DNA of 64,000 nucleotides, from positions 62,001 through 126,000 of the forward strand of contig CAJUIT010000007.1 in the NCBI GenBank assembly GCA_910586565.1, given 5' to 3'. Source of the DNA: an uncultured Muribaculaceae bacterium (lineage in GTDB: Bacteria > Bacteroidota > Bacteroidia > Bacteroidales > Muribaculaceae). The translations under genes and the position numbers were made by a program. Each line of letters begins with the position of its first letter. The first letter of the stretch is position 1. Below are positions 1 through 8,842 of this stretch, piece by piece. Under the pieces are notes generated by a model. The model was not told the DNA's origin. It made no database searches and saw nothing but the letters and a program-made list of their open reading frames with translations.

Positions 1-869
1 GGAACAGCAAGGGGGAGGGGCAAGCCGGCAAGCACCATGTAGGCCGGCCCGGTGACGATGTTCTTTTTCGGGCGCACTTTGGCGCGGGTGAGCTGAATGT
101 AGAAGTGCGGCTCCTCGTGGTCGTCGCAGGTGGTGTAGCGACCGTTCTGAATGTAGTAATCCTCACCTTCGGTTTTCTTGGTCTGACCGCCGGTGAGATA
201 ACCTTCCCCCTGCTGGGTGATAACGTTGGTGATGTAGCCGCGCTTCGACTTAAAGTTGTAGCGCATCGTCTTCGACTCGTAGGATGAGCCACCTTCCTCA
301 AACACGGGAGTGCCAATCATCTCGCCAACGCTGTCCTCGCGGCCGCAGGCATAGACCTCGCTGTTGCCCATATTGAGCTGAATTTCAGCGGCGTTGAGTT
401 TCAAGTCGCCGTAGTCGATTTCGCCGTCGCCATACATGTAGGTCATGTTGCGTCCCACCATCACCATCGAGTCTTTCGAGGTGAACACCACCTGGTTGTC
501 GAGGTCGACTTTCTCGCGGCGGATGCGGGATGGGCGGCGTGGCACCGAATCGCCGGCTGCCGATGCGAATGTGGAAGCGGGAGCGGCAACAGAGTCGGCT
601 CCGGTTGAAATGGAATCGGGTGTGATAGAGTCGGTTGGAGTTGCAACCTCATGGCGCGTGCTGTCGGGAGCCGCCACGCCGTTCAAACGGTTGAGCAGGG
701 TGTCGATGTTGGTTGCCGGCGAGGTGTCGACAGGGAGTTGCCCGAGCGAGTCGGGGCGGTCGGGAACGTCGATTCTCACGGGCGCAACAACACCGTCGCG
801 GGAGAACAGACTACCCGCGGCCATGCACAGAATAAAAATCGTAATTATATATAGATGAGAGCGTCGCAA
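1..869 (-). CDS. lptD: LptD-like LPS-assembly outer-membrane protein (OstA family), 5' part only
   Basis: The gene runs off the left edge; about 289 N-terminal codons are present. I read the reverse strand directly. A hydrophobic signal-like start (MRRSHLYIITIFIL) leads to a Pro/Ser/Thr/Asp-rich linker and then an OstA/LptA-like beta domain with motifs such as VDLDNQVVFTSKDS, GDGEIDYGDLKLNA and YYIQNGRYTTCDD. The last, a short Cys-containing loop before a conserved 'P.FYI' strand, is typical of Bacteroidetes LptD. LptD forms the barrel that inserts LPS into the outer leaflet. I chose the TTG at 867-869 because only this start includes the signal peptide; no ATG lies upstream in frame before a stop, and the ATG at 822-824 would remove most of the hydrophobic segment. 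A -7 box lies about 57 nt upstream. The barrel is outside the window, so family assignment rests on the N-terminus. Confidence 0.75.
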   Translation of the reverse strand, partial: MRRSHLYIITIFILCMAAGSLFSRDGVVAPVRIDVPDRPDSLGQLPVDTSPATNIDTLLNRLNGVAAPDSTRHEVATPTDSITPDSISTGADSVAAPASTFASAAGDSVPRRPSRIRREKVDLDNQVVFTSKDSMVMVGRNMTYMYGDGEIDYGDLKLNAAEIQLNMGNSEVYACGREDSVGEMIGTPVFEEGGSSYESKTMRYNFKSKRGYITNVITQQGEGYLTGGQTKKTEGEDYYIQNGRYTTCDDHEEPHFYIQLTRAKVRPKKNIVTGPAYMVLAGLPLPLAV

Positions 870-925
870 GAAATTCGAGGTTCACATAGGGGCTTGGCCT
901 GAGGCCATCGCCGCATATTATGGTG

Positions 926-933
926 CAAAGATA
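926..933 (-). promoter_or_regulatory. Probable -7 box (TATCTTTG) for the lptD-like gene
   Basis: The reverse strand reads TATCTTTG, matching the Bacteroidetes -7 consensus TAnnTTTG. It gives a leader of roughly 50 nt to the TTG start. The 230-bp gap to the divergent GT2 gene holds no other clear element. Confidence 0.55.
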
Positions 934-1100
934 GCTAATAATCCCCAATCGCACACTCTAAGTCACCTTTTTTCACAATTCAGGCTGTGGAGTTAGCATG
1001 GTTTGGCAATCTTTACATTTTTTAGTAAGTTTGTGGAACGATAAGCGGCCGTTAGCGGCTTTTACCTCCCGAAACAAATATTTAGCAATCACACCAAGCA

Positions 1101-1877
1101 ATGTCCCTGCCCACCGACCGCCGCGAGCCTGTTGCTCCTCCGGCGCGCCCATTGTTCTCAATCATCACTGTGACTTATAACGCGGCTTCCTCGCTCCCCC
1201 CAACGTTGCGGAGCGTGGCAGAGCAGTCGTGCGGGCTCTATGAGCATATAATCGTTGACGGAGCCTCCTCCGACGGCACCATCGAACTTGCCCTTAAGTT
1301 CGATAATCCCCGCATCAGATTCAGCTCTGCTCCCGACCGCGGCATCTATGATGCGATGAACAAAGGGTTGGCCGATGCCACCGGCGATTATGTGATTTTC
1401 CTGAATGCCGGCGACACATTCCACACCCCCGAAACTCTTCAGCAGATTGCCGATGAGGTGATGGCCAACGACTATCCCGGGGTGGTGTATGGGCAAACCG
1501 ACCTGGTGGATGCCGACCGGCGCCGCATCGGGCCGCGTCATCTCACGGCTCCCGACAACCTCACGCTCCAAAGTTTTGCAAACGGCATGATGGTTTGCCA
1601 CCAGGCGTTTGTGGCATTGCGGCGTATCACCGGGCCGTTTAATCTCAAATATCGTTTCTCGGCGGATTATGAATGGTGCATCCATGTGTTGCAGCACTCA
1701 AAGCGCAACGTGCTTATCCCCGATGTGATAATCGACTATCTTAGCGAGGGAATGACCACCCGCAACCGCAGGCGGTCGCTCATGGAGCGTTTCCGCATCA
1801 TGTGCTACTACTATGGCACCGTGCCTACGATAATGCGCCATTTCCGTTTCGCACTACGTTTTCTCAAATCTAAATGA
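1101..1877 (+). CDS. Family 2 glycosyltransferase (GT-A fold)
   Basis: A 258-residue protein. After a short Pro/Arg-rich lead (residues 1-14) comes the GT2 nucleotide-sugar core: FSIITVTYNA near residue 18, VDGASSDGT near 50 and a NAGD metal-site region near 101, in the usual DxD place. The C-terminal third contains HQAF and a basic tail (RNRRRSLMERFR) like those of cytosolic GT2 enzymes that transfer the first sugars of O-antigen or exopolysaccharide repeats. No membrane segment is seen. The stop overlaps the next ATG (ATGA), so it is translationally coupled to the DUF4286 gene and ruvC. Sugar donor and acceptor cannot be read from sequence. Confidence 0.85.
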   Translation: MSLPTDRREPVAPPARPLFSIITVTYNAASSLPPTLRSVAEQSCGLYEHIIVDGASSDGTIELALKFDNPRIRFSSAPDRGIYDAMNKGLADATGDYVIFLNAGDTFHTPETLQQIADEVMANDYPGVVYGQTDLVDADRRRIGPRHLTAPDNLTLQSFANGMMVCHQAFVALRRITGPFNLKYRFSADYEWCIHVLQHSKRNVLIPDVIIDYLSEGMTTRNRRRSLMERFRIMCYYYGTVPTIMRHFRFALRFLKSK

Positions 1878-2182
1878 CTGTTTACAACACCACTTTTGTG
1901 ATTCACTCCGTGCTTGAGGCCGATTTCATTGCGTGGCTTCGCACGGTTTATCTCCCCTCGGCTGCGGCTTCAGGGGCATTCGCGCGTCCCACTGTGATGC
2001 GTGTGCTCACCCGCATTGAGCCCGACACCGAAAGCATTGCCGTGCAACTTCCCGCAACCGATTCGGCAGGTGCCGACCGCTGGCTCAATGAAACTGCGGC
2101 GTTGCTCCGCGATGATTTGCATGCACGCTGGGGTAACCGCATGATGTTTTTCACAACCCCGATGGAGACTGTTGAGCTGTGA
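1874..2182 (+). CDS. DUF4286 family small protein
   Basis: A 102-residue soluble protein. It opens with [25 protein letters not shown] and ends with [14 protein letters not shown], the pattern of the DUF4286 family found beside ruvC in many Bacteroidetes. The fold is probably a ferredoxin-like alpha/beta barrel; the function is unknown. It overlaps the preceding glycosyltransferase by 4 nt and shares its TGA with the GTG start of ruvC, so all three are likely co-translated. Confidence 0.8.
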   Translation: MTVYNTTFVIHSVLEADFIAWLRTVYLPSAAASGAFARPTVMRVLTRIEPDTESIAVQLPATDSAGADRWLNETAALLRDDLHARWGNRMMFFTTPMETVEL

Positions 2183-2739
2183 GTTTTCAACGTGTTATAA
2201 TAGGAATTGACCCCGGCACGAATGTTATGGGTTATGGCATTCTGGGGGTAAACGGGAAAACGCCGCAGATGATTGCTATGGGGGTGTTGAAGCTCAATAA
2301 GTTCGACGACCACTACATGCGTTTGCACCGCATTCATGAGCGGGTGCTCGGTCTTATCGACCAGTATCTGCCCGACGAGATGGCAATCGAGGCTCCATTT
2401 TTCGGAAAGAATGTGCAGTCGATGTTGAAGCTCGGGCGTGCTCAGGGGGTGGCGATGGCTGCGGCTCTGAGCCGCGACATTCACATCACCGAATATGAGC
2501 CGCGAAAAATAAAGTTGGCGATTACCGGCACCGGAGCTGCCTCGAAGGAGCAGGTGCAGGAGATGTTGCGCCGCATTCTCACGATTCCCAAGGAATCGCT
2601 TCTACCTGAACTTGATGCCACGGATGCATTGGCGGCTGCCCTTTGTCATTTCTACGAGACTTCGCGCCCGACGATTGCCAAAGGCCCACGCTCGTGGAAG
2701 GAGTTCATTGCCAAGAATCCGGAGAAGGTGAAGAGGTGA
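2179..2739 (+). CDS. ruvC: Holliday junction resolvase RuvC
   Basis: A 186-residue crossover-junction endonuclease that cuts Holliday junctions moved by RuvAB. The RNase H-like core is intact: IIGIDPGTN gives the first catalytic Asp (D11), [11 protein letters not shown] gives Glu71, and [14 protein letters not shown] carries the C-terminal acidic pair (D146, D149). The start is GTG within GTGA, overlapping the DUF4286 stop. Length is normal for the family; the C-terminus carries a short basic tail. ruvA and ruvB are not in the window. A heptamer repeat array starts directly after the stop codon. Confidence 0.95.
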   Translation: MSFQRVIIGIDPGTNVMGYGILGVNGKTPQMIAMGVLKLNKFDDHYMRLHRIHERVLGLIDQYLPDEMAIEAPFFGKNVQSMLKLGRAQGVAMAAALSRDIHITEYEPRKIKLAITGTGAASKEQVQEMLRRILTIPKESLLPELDATDALAAALCHFYETSRPTIAKGPRSWKEFIAKNPEKVKR

Positions 2740-2824
2740 GAAAGCAGAAGTCAGAAATCAGAAGTCAGAAATCAGAAGTCAGAAGGGAGAAGGGAGGAGT
2801 CAGAAGGGAGAAGGGAGAAGTCAG
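2740..2824 (+). repeat. Heptamer array (TCAGAAG/TCAGAAA) abutting the ruvC stop
   Basis: Runs of the 7-mer TCAGAAG with variants TCAGAAA and GGAGAAG begin immediately after the ruvC TGA. The same unit recurs at 6419-6485, 21612-21681 and 41697-41740. Confidence 0.85.
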
Positions 2825-2868
2825 CATTCGGCGAAGCCGCACGTAGAGCCGCCATAGATGGCGGCTCG
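2825..2868 (+). repeat. 44-nt REP-like palindromic repeat, forward copy
   Basis: A 44-nt unit beginning CATTCGGCGAAGCC and ending in the palindrome GCCGCCATAGATGGCGGC. It pairs with an inverted copy at 2941-2984, so the ruvC/sufS convergent spacer can fold into a large cruciform or hairpin. Further copies lie at 13169, 34892, 34955, 41618 and 58639. Confidence 0.85.
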
Positions 2869-2940
2869 CTAACCGTAAAAACTCCTCAGCGACCTTAACG
2901 ACTTTAACGATTTTAAAATTCTAAATTTCCGCCCCGCCAA

Positions 2941-2984
2941 CAAGCCGCCATATATGGCGGCTCTACGTGCGGCTTCGCCGAATG
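2941..2984 (-). repeat. 44-nt REP-like palindromic repeat, inverted copy
   Basis: Reverse complement of the 2825-2868 unit, with core GCCGCCATATATGGCGGC, ending 11 nt before the sufS stop. The 70 nt between the two copies contain CGACCTTAACGACTTTAACG, a short version of the nonamer repeat seen at 13327-13434. Confidence 0.85.
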
Positions 2985-2995
2985 GCCACTGATAA

Positions 2996-4237
2996 CTAAC
3001 CCGCTAACATGGGGGCGATGCGGTGGAGGGCGGCGATGAAGCGGTCGGCTTCGGCGATGGTGTTGTAGAGGCCGAATGAGGCTCTCACGGTGCCTTCGAT
3101 GCCGAGAGCCTCCATGAGCGGTTGAGCGCAATGATGGCCTGTGCGCACGGCTATGCCGAGTTTGTCGAGCAGCATGCCGGTGTCGTAGTGGTGGGCTTTC
3201 CCGATAAGAAAGGAGATTACGGCGCATTTGTCCGGTGTGGTGCCGAAAATGCGCATGCCGGGAATTTTCATCATCTCGGCGGTTGTCCATTCGAGCAGAC
3301 GGTGCTCGTGGGCTGCTATGGCATCGATGCCGATGCGCGAAATATAGTCGAGGGCGGTTGAGAATGCGGCGATGTCGACGAAGTCGGGGGTTCCGGCCTC
3401 AAATTTCAGCGGGAGTTCGGCAAAGGTGGTTTTTTTGAAACTTACGTGCGAAATCATCTCGCCGCCACCTTGGTAGGGGGGCATCATCTCAAGCCATTTT
3501 TCTTTTCCGTAGAGAACGCCGACGCCGGCGGGGCCATACATTTTGTGTGACGAGAAAGCATAGAAATCAACATCGAGCGCCTGCACGTCAACGGCCATGT
3601 GGGGCACCGCCTGGGCGCCGTCGACCATCACAGGCACACCCAGCGAGTGGGCATATTCCACAATCTCGGCTATTGGATTGACGGTGCCGAGCACGTTGGA
3701 CACGTGACACACCGAAACCAGGCGGGTGCGTTCGTTGAACAGCGAGCGGAATGCCTCCATGTCGAGCGAGCCGTCGGGGCGGATGGGCACAACACGGAGA
3801 ATAACGCGTTTGCGCGTTCCGAGCAATTGCCAGGGCACGATGTTGGCATGGTGTTCCATCACGGTGAGAATCACCTCGTCGTTGTTTTCAAAGAAACTGC
3901 CGAAACTTGATGCCACAAGGTTGATTGCCTCGGTGGTGCCGCGTGTGAAAATCACCTCGCGTGTGGAGGCCGCGTTGATGTAGGCGCGCACCTTTTCGCG
4001 TGAGGCTTCCATCATGGCGGTGGCTTCCTGCGAGATGGAGAACACGCCGCGGTGAACGTTGGCCTTGTGGTGATAGTACATGTTGTCGACAGCTTCCACA
4101 ACCTCGCGTGGTGTTTGCGATGTTGCGGTGTTGTCGAGATAAATCAGCGGCTTGCCGTAGACTTCGCGCGTGAGGATGGGGAAATCGCGGCGCAAAGCCT
4201 CCACGTCGTATCTGCTGTTTTCAACTCCGGTGGTCAT
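2996..4237 (-). CDS. sufS: SufS-type cysteine desulfurase
   Basis: A 413-residue PLP enzyme that releases sulfur from cysteine as a persulfide for the Suf Fe-S scaffold. The PLP Lys is in FSSHKMYGPAG (about K232), and the persulfide Cys is in RTGHHCAQP (about C370), with the RTGHHC motif of class II (SufS/CsdA) enzymes. I chose the ATG at 4237 (MTTGVENSRYDVEALRRDFP) because it gives the usual family length. A longer reading to 4315 would add 26 residues and overlap sufD. The gene is last in sufB-sufC-sufD-sufS; no sufE or sufU partner is seen here. Confidence 0.94.
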   Translation of the reverse strand: MTTGVENSRYDVEALRRDFPILTREVYGKPLIYLDNTATSQTPREVVEAVDNMYYHHKANVHRGVFSISQEATAMMEASREKVRAYINAASTREVIFTRGTTEAINLVASSFGSFFENNDEVILTVMEHHANIVPWQLLGTRKRVILRVVPIRPDGSLDMEAFRSLFNERTRLVSVCHVSNVLGTVNPIAEIVEYAHSLGVPVMVDGAQAVPHMAVDVQALDVDFYAFSSHKMYGPAGVGVLYGKEKWLEMMPPYQGGGEMISHVSFKKTTFAELPLKFEAGTPDFVDIAAFSTALDYISRIGIDAIAAHEHRLLEWTTAEMMKIPGMRIFGTTPDKCAVISFLIGKAHHYDTGMLLDKLGIAVRTGHHCAQPLMEALGIEGTVRASFGLYNTIAEADRFIAALHRIAPMLAG

Positions 4238-4284
4238 ATCGTAGATGGGAAGAGTGGTTGGGTTCTGTTTCGCACAAAATGGGG

Positions 4285-5634
4285 TCAGCGGCAATCGGAA
4301 CCGCATTCGCGGCAACCGGCACGTTCGCCGGCGAAGCGTCTGTCGACGAGATGGCGCAGGCGGTCGCGCAACGGTTCGAGGGCTATCGTGTCGACAACAT
4401 CGACCATGAAAGCCTGCATTAGCATGCGGCGCGCTTCAGCGGCGGGAATGCCGCGTGTTTGCATGTAGAAGAGCGCTTTTGCATCGAGCTGGCCTGTGGT
4501 TGCTCCATGAGAGCATTTCACGTCGTCGTTGTAGATAAGGAGCTGCGGTTTGGTGTGCATCCGTGCCCCGCGCGATGCGAGGATGTTGCGGTTGGTCTGG
4601 AATGCTTCGACGAAGCGCGCGCCGTGTGCAACCTCGATGCTTCCGCCGAAAGCTGCAGTGGCGTTGTCGTCGAGCACATATTTGAACAGCTGGTCGCTAT
4701 GGCCGTGGCAAGCGAGATGGCGCAGGTTGGAGGCGTTGTCGATGTGCTGGGTGTCGGAACCGATTGCCATTCCCGACAGGCGGGTGTGGGTGTGGTCACC
4801 TTCAATTTTCACGTCGAATTCGTTGCGTGTGGTGCCGTTGGTGAGAGTCGATGCGCAGGCGGTGAATTGAGAGCCCTCCTGCTGGCACACGCAAAGATTG
4901 TGCATGCGCGATGTTGAGGCGTCGGATTCCTCTATGTCGTACCATTCAACCTCGGCGTTGCGTCCTACGTGGATTTCAACCACTTCGGAGGCGAGGCATT
5001 TTTCGGAGCCGGCCTGTGTGTGGTCGCATTTGAGCACGGCAACCTTAGCCCCGGCTTCGGCAACAACGAGCATGCGGCGCACCGCCATGAGAGGGAACGA
5101 CGATTTGAAGATGTCGACAATCTGAATCGCCTTGTCGAGGCGAACTCCTTCGGCCAGATGAATCAGAACGCCATCCTGAGCCAACAGGGTGTTGAGGGCG
5201 CAGTGGGCGTTGGGGGTGTTCATCACCTTGCCATAGTAGCGTTGGAGGATGTCGGGCATCTTTTCGGCGGCTTCGGAGAAGGAGCACACCGTCACCCCTT
5301 CGGGCAGATTTCCCTTTAATGTGGCTGTGGGAACGAAACGGTCGTTGACCACCACTCCAAGCAACGTGGAGAGGTTGGGCACACCGCAGCGGAACGATGC
5401 GGCTACGTCGACGGGCAGGGGCATGCGGTTGATGTTCACACCATAGTCGGGGGCGAACATGTCGTTGACCGAGGTCTTTTCATAACCTTCGTCACCCTTT
5501 TCGGGGAGCCGGCCAAGCTGCTGCAGCGTTGCCAGGGCGTGGTCTCTCAGCGCGTTGAGCGCTGCGGGGGAATGCTCCTCCACTGTGCTACGGTTGGCCG
5601 AGAACAGGTCGATGTATTGGTCGAGATCATTCAT
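4285..5634 (-). CDS. sufD: Fe-S cluster assembly protein SufD
   Basis: A 449-residue SufB/SufD-family scaffold subunit. The C-terminal right-handed beta-helix core is evident, including FEAFQTNRNIL-like repeats, KCSHGATTGQLD (the conserved His region) and RGIPAAEARRMLMQAF. SufD forms the SufBC2D complex with SufB and SufC. The ATG at 5634 lies 2 nt after the sufC stop; a GTG two codons earlier (5640) would overlap it as GTGA, so tight coupling is clear either way. SufD is needed for iron acquisition in the complex by analogy with Escherichia coli. Confidence 0.93.
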   Translation of the reverse strand: MNDLDQYIDLFSANRSTVEEHSPAALNALRDHALATLQQLGRLPEKGDEGYEKTSVNDMFAPDYGVNINRMPLPVDVAASFRCGVPNLSTLLGVVVNDRFVPTATLKGNLPEGVTVCSFSEAAEKMPDILQRYYGKVMNTPNAHCALNTLLAQDGVLIHLAEGVRLDKAIQIVDIFKSSFPLMAVRRMLVVAEAGAKVAVLKCDHTQAGSEKCLASEVVEIHVGRNAEVEWYDIEESDASTSRMHNLCVCQQEGSQFTACASTLTNGTTRNEFDVKIEGDHTHTRLSGMAIGSDTQHIDNASNLRHLACHGHSDQLFKYVLDDNATAAFGGSIEVAHGARFVEAFQTNRNILASRGARMHTKPQLLIYNDDVKCSHGATTGQLDAKALFYMQTRGIPAAEARRMLMQAFMVDVVDTIALEPLRDRLRHLVDRRFAGERAGCRECGSDCR

Positions 5635-5636
5635 AA

Positions 5637-6401
5637 TCACAGATTTTCCTCCTTAATCCAATCGTAGCCCTTCTCTTCAAGTTCGAGTGCAAGCTCGGGG
5701 CCTCCGGTGCGTACGATGCGCCCTTTGTAGAGCACGTGCACGAAGTCGGGCTTGATGTAGTCGAGCAGGCGCTGATAGTGGGTAATCACAATTGTGGCGT
5801 TGCGCGATGTTTTGAGCTGGTTTACGCCGCCGGCAACAACACGCAGGGCATCGATGTCGAGGCCGGAATCGGTCTCGTCGAGGATGGAGAGACGTGGTTC
5901 GAGCACGGCCATCTGGAAAATCTCGTTGCGTTTCTTCTCGCCACCCGAGAAACCCTCGTTGACCGAGCGCGACGCCAGTTTGTTGTCGAGCTCCACGATG
6001 GCACGCTTTTGGCGCATGAGTTTGAGGAAGTCGCCGGCGCTCAGGGGTGCTTCGTGAAAGTATTCGCGCTTGGCGTTGACTGCCGCACGCATGAAATTCA
6101 CCATTGAAACTCCCGGAATCTCAACCGGATACTGGAATGAGAGGAACAGCCCTTCGTGGCTGCGGTCCTCGGGAGAGAGGGAGAGGAGGTCGATGCCGTG
6201 GAAATCCACGCTGCCACCGGTGACGGTGAAGGCCGGATTCCCCGCAAGCACGCTCGACAGGGTTGACTTTCCCGAACCGTTGGGACCCATGATGGCGTGT
6301 ACCTCGCCGGGGCGCACCGTAAGGTTTATTCCTTTGAGGATTTCCTTATCCTCAACTTTGGCGCGAAGGTCGGTGACCTTCAACAATATTTCGTCGCTCA
6401 T
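5637..6401 (-). CDS. sufC: Fe-S cluster assembly ATPase SufC
   Basis: A 254-residue ABC-type ATPase that drives SufBC2D. It has a Walker A (GPNGSGKST, about 39-47), the signature FSGGEKKRNEI, a Walker B with ILDETDSGLD and the switch His in IVITHYQRL. There is no membrane segment, as expected for this soluble ABC subfamily. The 145-bp gap to sufB is filled with repeats, so sufC may depend on read-through. Confidence 0.96.
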   Translation of the reverse strand: MSDEILLKVTDLRAKVEDKEILKGINLTVRPGEVHAIMGPNGSGKSTLSSVLAGNPAFTVTGGSVDFHGIDLLSLSPEDRSHEGLFLSFQYPVEIPGVSMVNFMRAAVNAKREYFHEAPLSAGDFLKLMRQKRAIVELDNKLASRSVNEGFSGGEKKRNEIFQMAVLEPRLSILDETDSGLDIDALRVVAGGVNQLKTSRNATIVITHYQRLLDYIKPDFVHVLYKGRIVRTGGPELALELEEKGYDWIKEENL

Positions 6402-6546
6402 AATTTTATTGTTACTAAAGAAGTCAGAAGTGAGAAGTCAGAAGTCAGAAGTCAGAGGTTAGAGTTCAGAGTTCAGAGTTCAGAACTATTCTCGCTTTTC
6501 GTCTTTCGTCTTTCGTCGTTTTGTCTTTTTGTCTTTCGTCTAACAA
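6402..6546. repeat. Repeat block inside the suf operon (heptamers plus GACGAAAGAC module)
   Basis: Between sufB and sufC lie a heptamer array (about 6419-6485, AGAAGTC units) and an inverted GACGAAAGAC/CAAAAGAC module (about 6489-6545) that begins 6 nt after the sufB stop. No ORF or promoter is evident in it. It resembles the blocks found after other stop codons in this window. Confidence 0.8.
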
Positions 6547-8028
6547 CTATCCCACCGACCCTTCGAGGGTGATGGCGAGTAGGCGCTGGGCTTCCACGGC
6601 AAACTCCATCGGGAGTTTGTTCATCACTTCCTTGGCATAGCCGTTGACAATCAGACCCACAGCCTCCTCGGTTGAGATGCCGCGCTGGTTGCAGTAGAAA
6701 ATCTGGTCCTCGGAGATTTTTGAGGTGGTGGCTTCGTGCTCAACAACGGCGGTGGGGTTCATCACATCAACGTAGGGGAATGTGTGGGCACCGCAGTTGC
6801 TTCCGAGCAGCAGCGAGTCGCACTGGGTGTAGTTGCGGGCGCCGTCGGCCGCAGGGGTGATTTTCACCAGACCGCGGTAGGAGTTTTCGCTGAATCCCGC
6901 CGAGATGCCTTTCGACACGATGGTGCTGCGGGTGTCGGGGGCGAGGTGTATCATTTTTGTTCCGGTGTCGGCCTGCTGGTGGTTGCGTGTGACGGCCACA
7001 GAATAGAATTCGCCTGTGGCACCGCGACCGGCAAGAACGCACGAGGGATATTTCCATGTTATGGCCGAACCGGTCTCCACCTGGGTCCACGACAGTTTCG
7101 AGTAGTCGCCGCGGCACAAACCGCGTTTTGTCACCAGGTTGTAGATGCCGCCGCGGCCATCCTTGTCGCCGGCATACCAATTCTGCACGGTTGAGTATTT
7201 CACTTCTGCACGGTCCTCCACCACAATTTCCACAATGGCGGCATGGAGCTGATTCTCATCGCGCATGGGGGCGGTGCACCCTTCGAGATAGCTAACGTAG
7301 CTGTCGTCGTCGGCAACAATCAGAGTGCGTTCAAACTGCCCTGTGCCTGAAGCGTTGATGCGGAAATAGGTTGACAGTTCCATGGGGCAACGCACTCCTT
7401 TGGGGATGTAGACAAACGACCCGTCGGAGAACACGGCCGAGTTGAGAGCCGCGTAGAAGTTATCCTTGTAGGATACCACCGAGCCGAGATATTTTTTCAC
7501 GAGGTCGGGATAGTCGCGCACAGCTTCGGAGATTGAGCAGAAGATGATGCCCTTTTCGGCAAGCGCCTCCTTGTGGGTGGTTTTCACCGAAACGGAGTCC
7601 ATCACGGCGTCAACGGCCATGCCGGTGAGCTGTTTCTGCTCCTGGAGGGGGATGCCGAGTTTGTCGAAGGTCTTTATCAGCTCGGGGTCAACCTCGTCGA
7701 GGCTTTTGGGACCCTCCTTTTTCACGGGCGCGGCGTAGTAGCTTATCGCCTGGAAGTCGATGTCGGGCATGTTGAGGTGAGCCCATTTCGGAGGGGTGAG
7801 AGTTTGCCAGTAGCGGAACGCCTTCAGCCTGAAATCGAGCATCCATTCAGGCTCACCTTTCTTTTTTGAAATTAGGCGAACCACATCCTCGTTCAAACCC
7901 ACGGGGATGATTTCGGTGTCGATGTCGGTCACGAAGCCATATTTGTAGTCACCTTCGGTAACTTCGTTGATGAGGGCCGCTTCGTCGGTTTCGGCGCTGT
8001 TTCTTATTTTGTCGTTATCCTGATTCAT
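6547..8028 (-). CDS. sufB: Fe-S cluster assembly protein SufB
   Basis: A 493-residue scaffold subunit of SufBC2D. Conserved features include [27 protein letters not shown] with a candidate cluster Cys, and the C-terminal [21 protein letters not shown] block. It is first in the suf transcription unit. The ATG at 8028 ([13 protein letters not shown]) was preferred to the GTG at 8043. No TAnnTTTG box is evident in the 100 bp upstream, so the promoter is not assigned. Confidence 0.95.
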   Translation of the reverse strand: MNQDNDKIRNSAETDEAALINEVTEGDYKYGFVTDIDTEIIPVGLNEDVVRLISKKKGEPEWMLDFRLKAFRYWQTLTPPKWAHLNMPDIDFQAISYYAAPVKKEGPKSLDEVDPELIKTFDKLGIPLQEQKQLTGMAVDAVMDSVSVKTTHKEALAEKGIIFCSISEAVRDYPDLVKKYLGSVVSYKDNFYAALNSAVFSDGSFVYIPKGVRCPMELSTYFRINASGTGQFERTLIVADDDSYVSYLEGCTAPMRDENQLHAAIVEIVVEDRAEVKYSTVQNWYAGDKDGRGGIYNLVTKRGLCRGDYSKLSWTQVETGSAITWKYPSCVLAGRGATGEFYSVAVTRNHQQADTGTKMIHLAPDTRSTIVSKGISAGFSENSYRGLVKITPAADGARNYTQCDSLLLGSNCGAHTFPYVDVMNPTAVVEHEATTSKISEDQIFYCNQRGISTEEAVGLIVNGYAKEVMNKLPMEFAVEAQRLLAITLEGSVG

Positions 8029-8142
8029 ATCATTGTGTGCCACGGAAAAAGTGGGTTGCCGGGGCGTGTAAACGTTTCTTTGAAAGGTTGCTGACGGGCA
8101 GCTTATGTTTCAACAATCAACGGGGGCGGTTGGTTGGAGGGG

Positions 8143-8640
8143 TCACATGTTTGTCATCCATCCCATGAGAGCGGGCGCCAGCCCTACCACGGCTTCGATT
8201 GCGTGGCCGTTGCCGAGGGTTGACATGGCGTTGAAGTCGGTCTGAGGTTTAATGACAATCCACATGTTTAGCAAAATGCTGAGCACCAGCATCCATTGAA
8301 AGAGGCTGAACAGGGCTCCGCCAAGGCGGTCGAGCGCACCGAGTGCCATTGCGTGGGAGAGCTGTTTGCAGAAGTGTGCCACCGCTTTCACCGACAGGTA
8401 GCCGGCGATAAAGAGGATTATTTTCGCCAGAATGGAGTCGACATAAGTGGGCTGTGCGGCCTCCCAGCCTGCTCCCCCTCCGGCAATAACTCCGGTGAGC
8501 CACGGGCCAGCAAGACGGCATAGCAGAACGCCGAATATGATTCCTCCCAGCGACCCGGCCTGAACGATTATTCCTTTTTTGAAGCCGTAAGCCACTGAAA
8601 CAACAAACACAATCAGCAATACAATATCGAGTGTTGTCAT
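8143..8640 (-). CDS. CvpA family membrane protein
   Basis: A 165-residue inner-membrane protein with about four hydrophobic helices. It opens with DIVLLIVFVVSVAYGFKKGIIVQAGSLGG, the CvpA pattern, and continues with a short ALGALDRLGGALF motif. CvpA proteins are named for colicin V production and have been linked to envelope stress resistance; the molecular role is unknown. It is transcribed away from tcdA and has its own -7 box at 8670-8677. Confidence 0.85.
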   Translation of the reverse strand: MTTLDIVLLIVFVVSVAYGFKKGIIVQAGSLGGIIFGVLLCRLAGPWLTGVIAGGGAGWEAAQPTYVDSILAKIILFIAGYLSVKAVAHFCKQLSHAMALGALDRLGGALFSLFQWMLVLSILLNMWIVIKPQTDFNAMSTLGNGHAIEAVVGLAPALMGWMTNM

Positions 8641-8669
8641 GGGTTGAAAAACAATCCGGATTTAACACG

Positions 8670-8677
8670 CAAAATTA
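8670..8677 (-). promoter_or_regulatory. Probable -7 box (TAATTTTG) for the cvpA-like gene
   Basis: The reverse strand reads TAATTTTG 30 nt before the ATG, fitting TAnnTTTG and giving a leader of about 20 nt. Confidence 0.55.
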
Positions 8678-8754
8678 CTCAATTTCCCGCATCCCCGCAA
8701 CTATAATATTATTGTGGCGATGCGTGTGGCAGGGGGTATCGGGTAAAGGGCGAT

Positions 8755-8785
8755 TTTGGCGCGCCGGCATAATTCGTTAACTTTG
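8755..8785 (+). promoter_or_regulatory. Probable promoter of tcdA-ogt
   Basis: TTTG at 8755-8758 and TAACTTTG at 8778-8785 are spaced by 19 nt, as in Bacteroidetes -33/-7 promoters. The leader to the tcdA ATG is about 50 nt. Confidence 0.6.
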
Positions 8786-8842
8786 CCGTGCACTCCCGGA
8801 GTGGAGAGGAGTGGCGGAAGTTTTTTAACATATTGAATACTC

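Noticed and set aside
2740..2846. CRISPR-like regular repeat
   Set aside because: Units are 7 nt, directly tandem, with no spacers; same for the nonamer array.
4285..4315. Longer sufS reading overlapping sufD
   Set aside because: The extra 26 residues are arginine/proline-rich and not in the family; the ATG at 4237 gives normal length.
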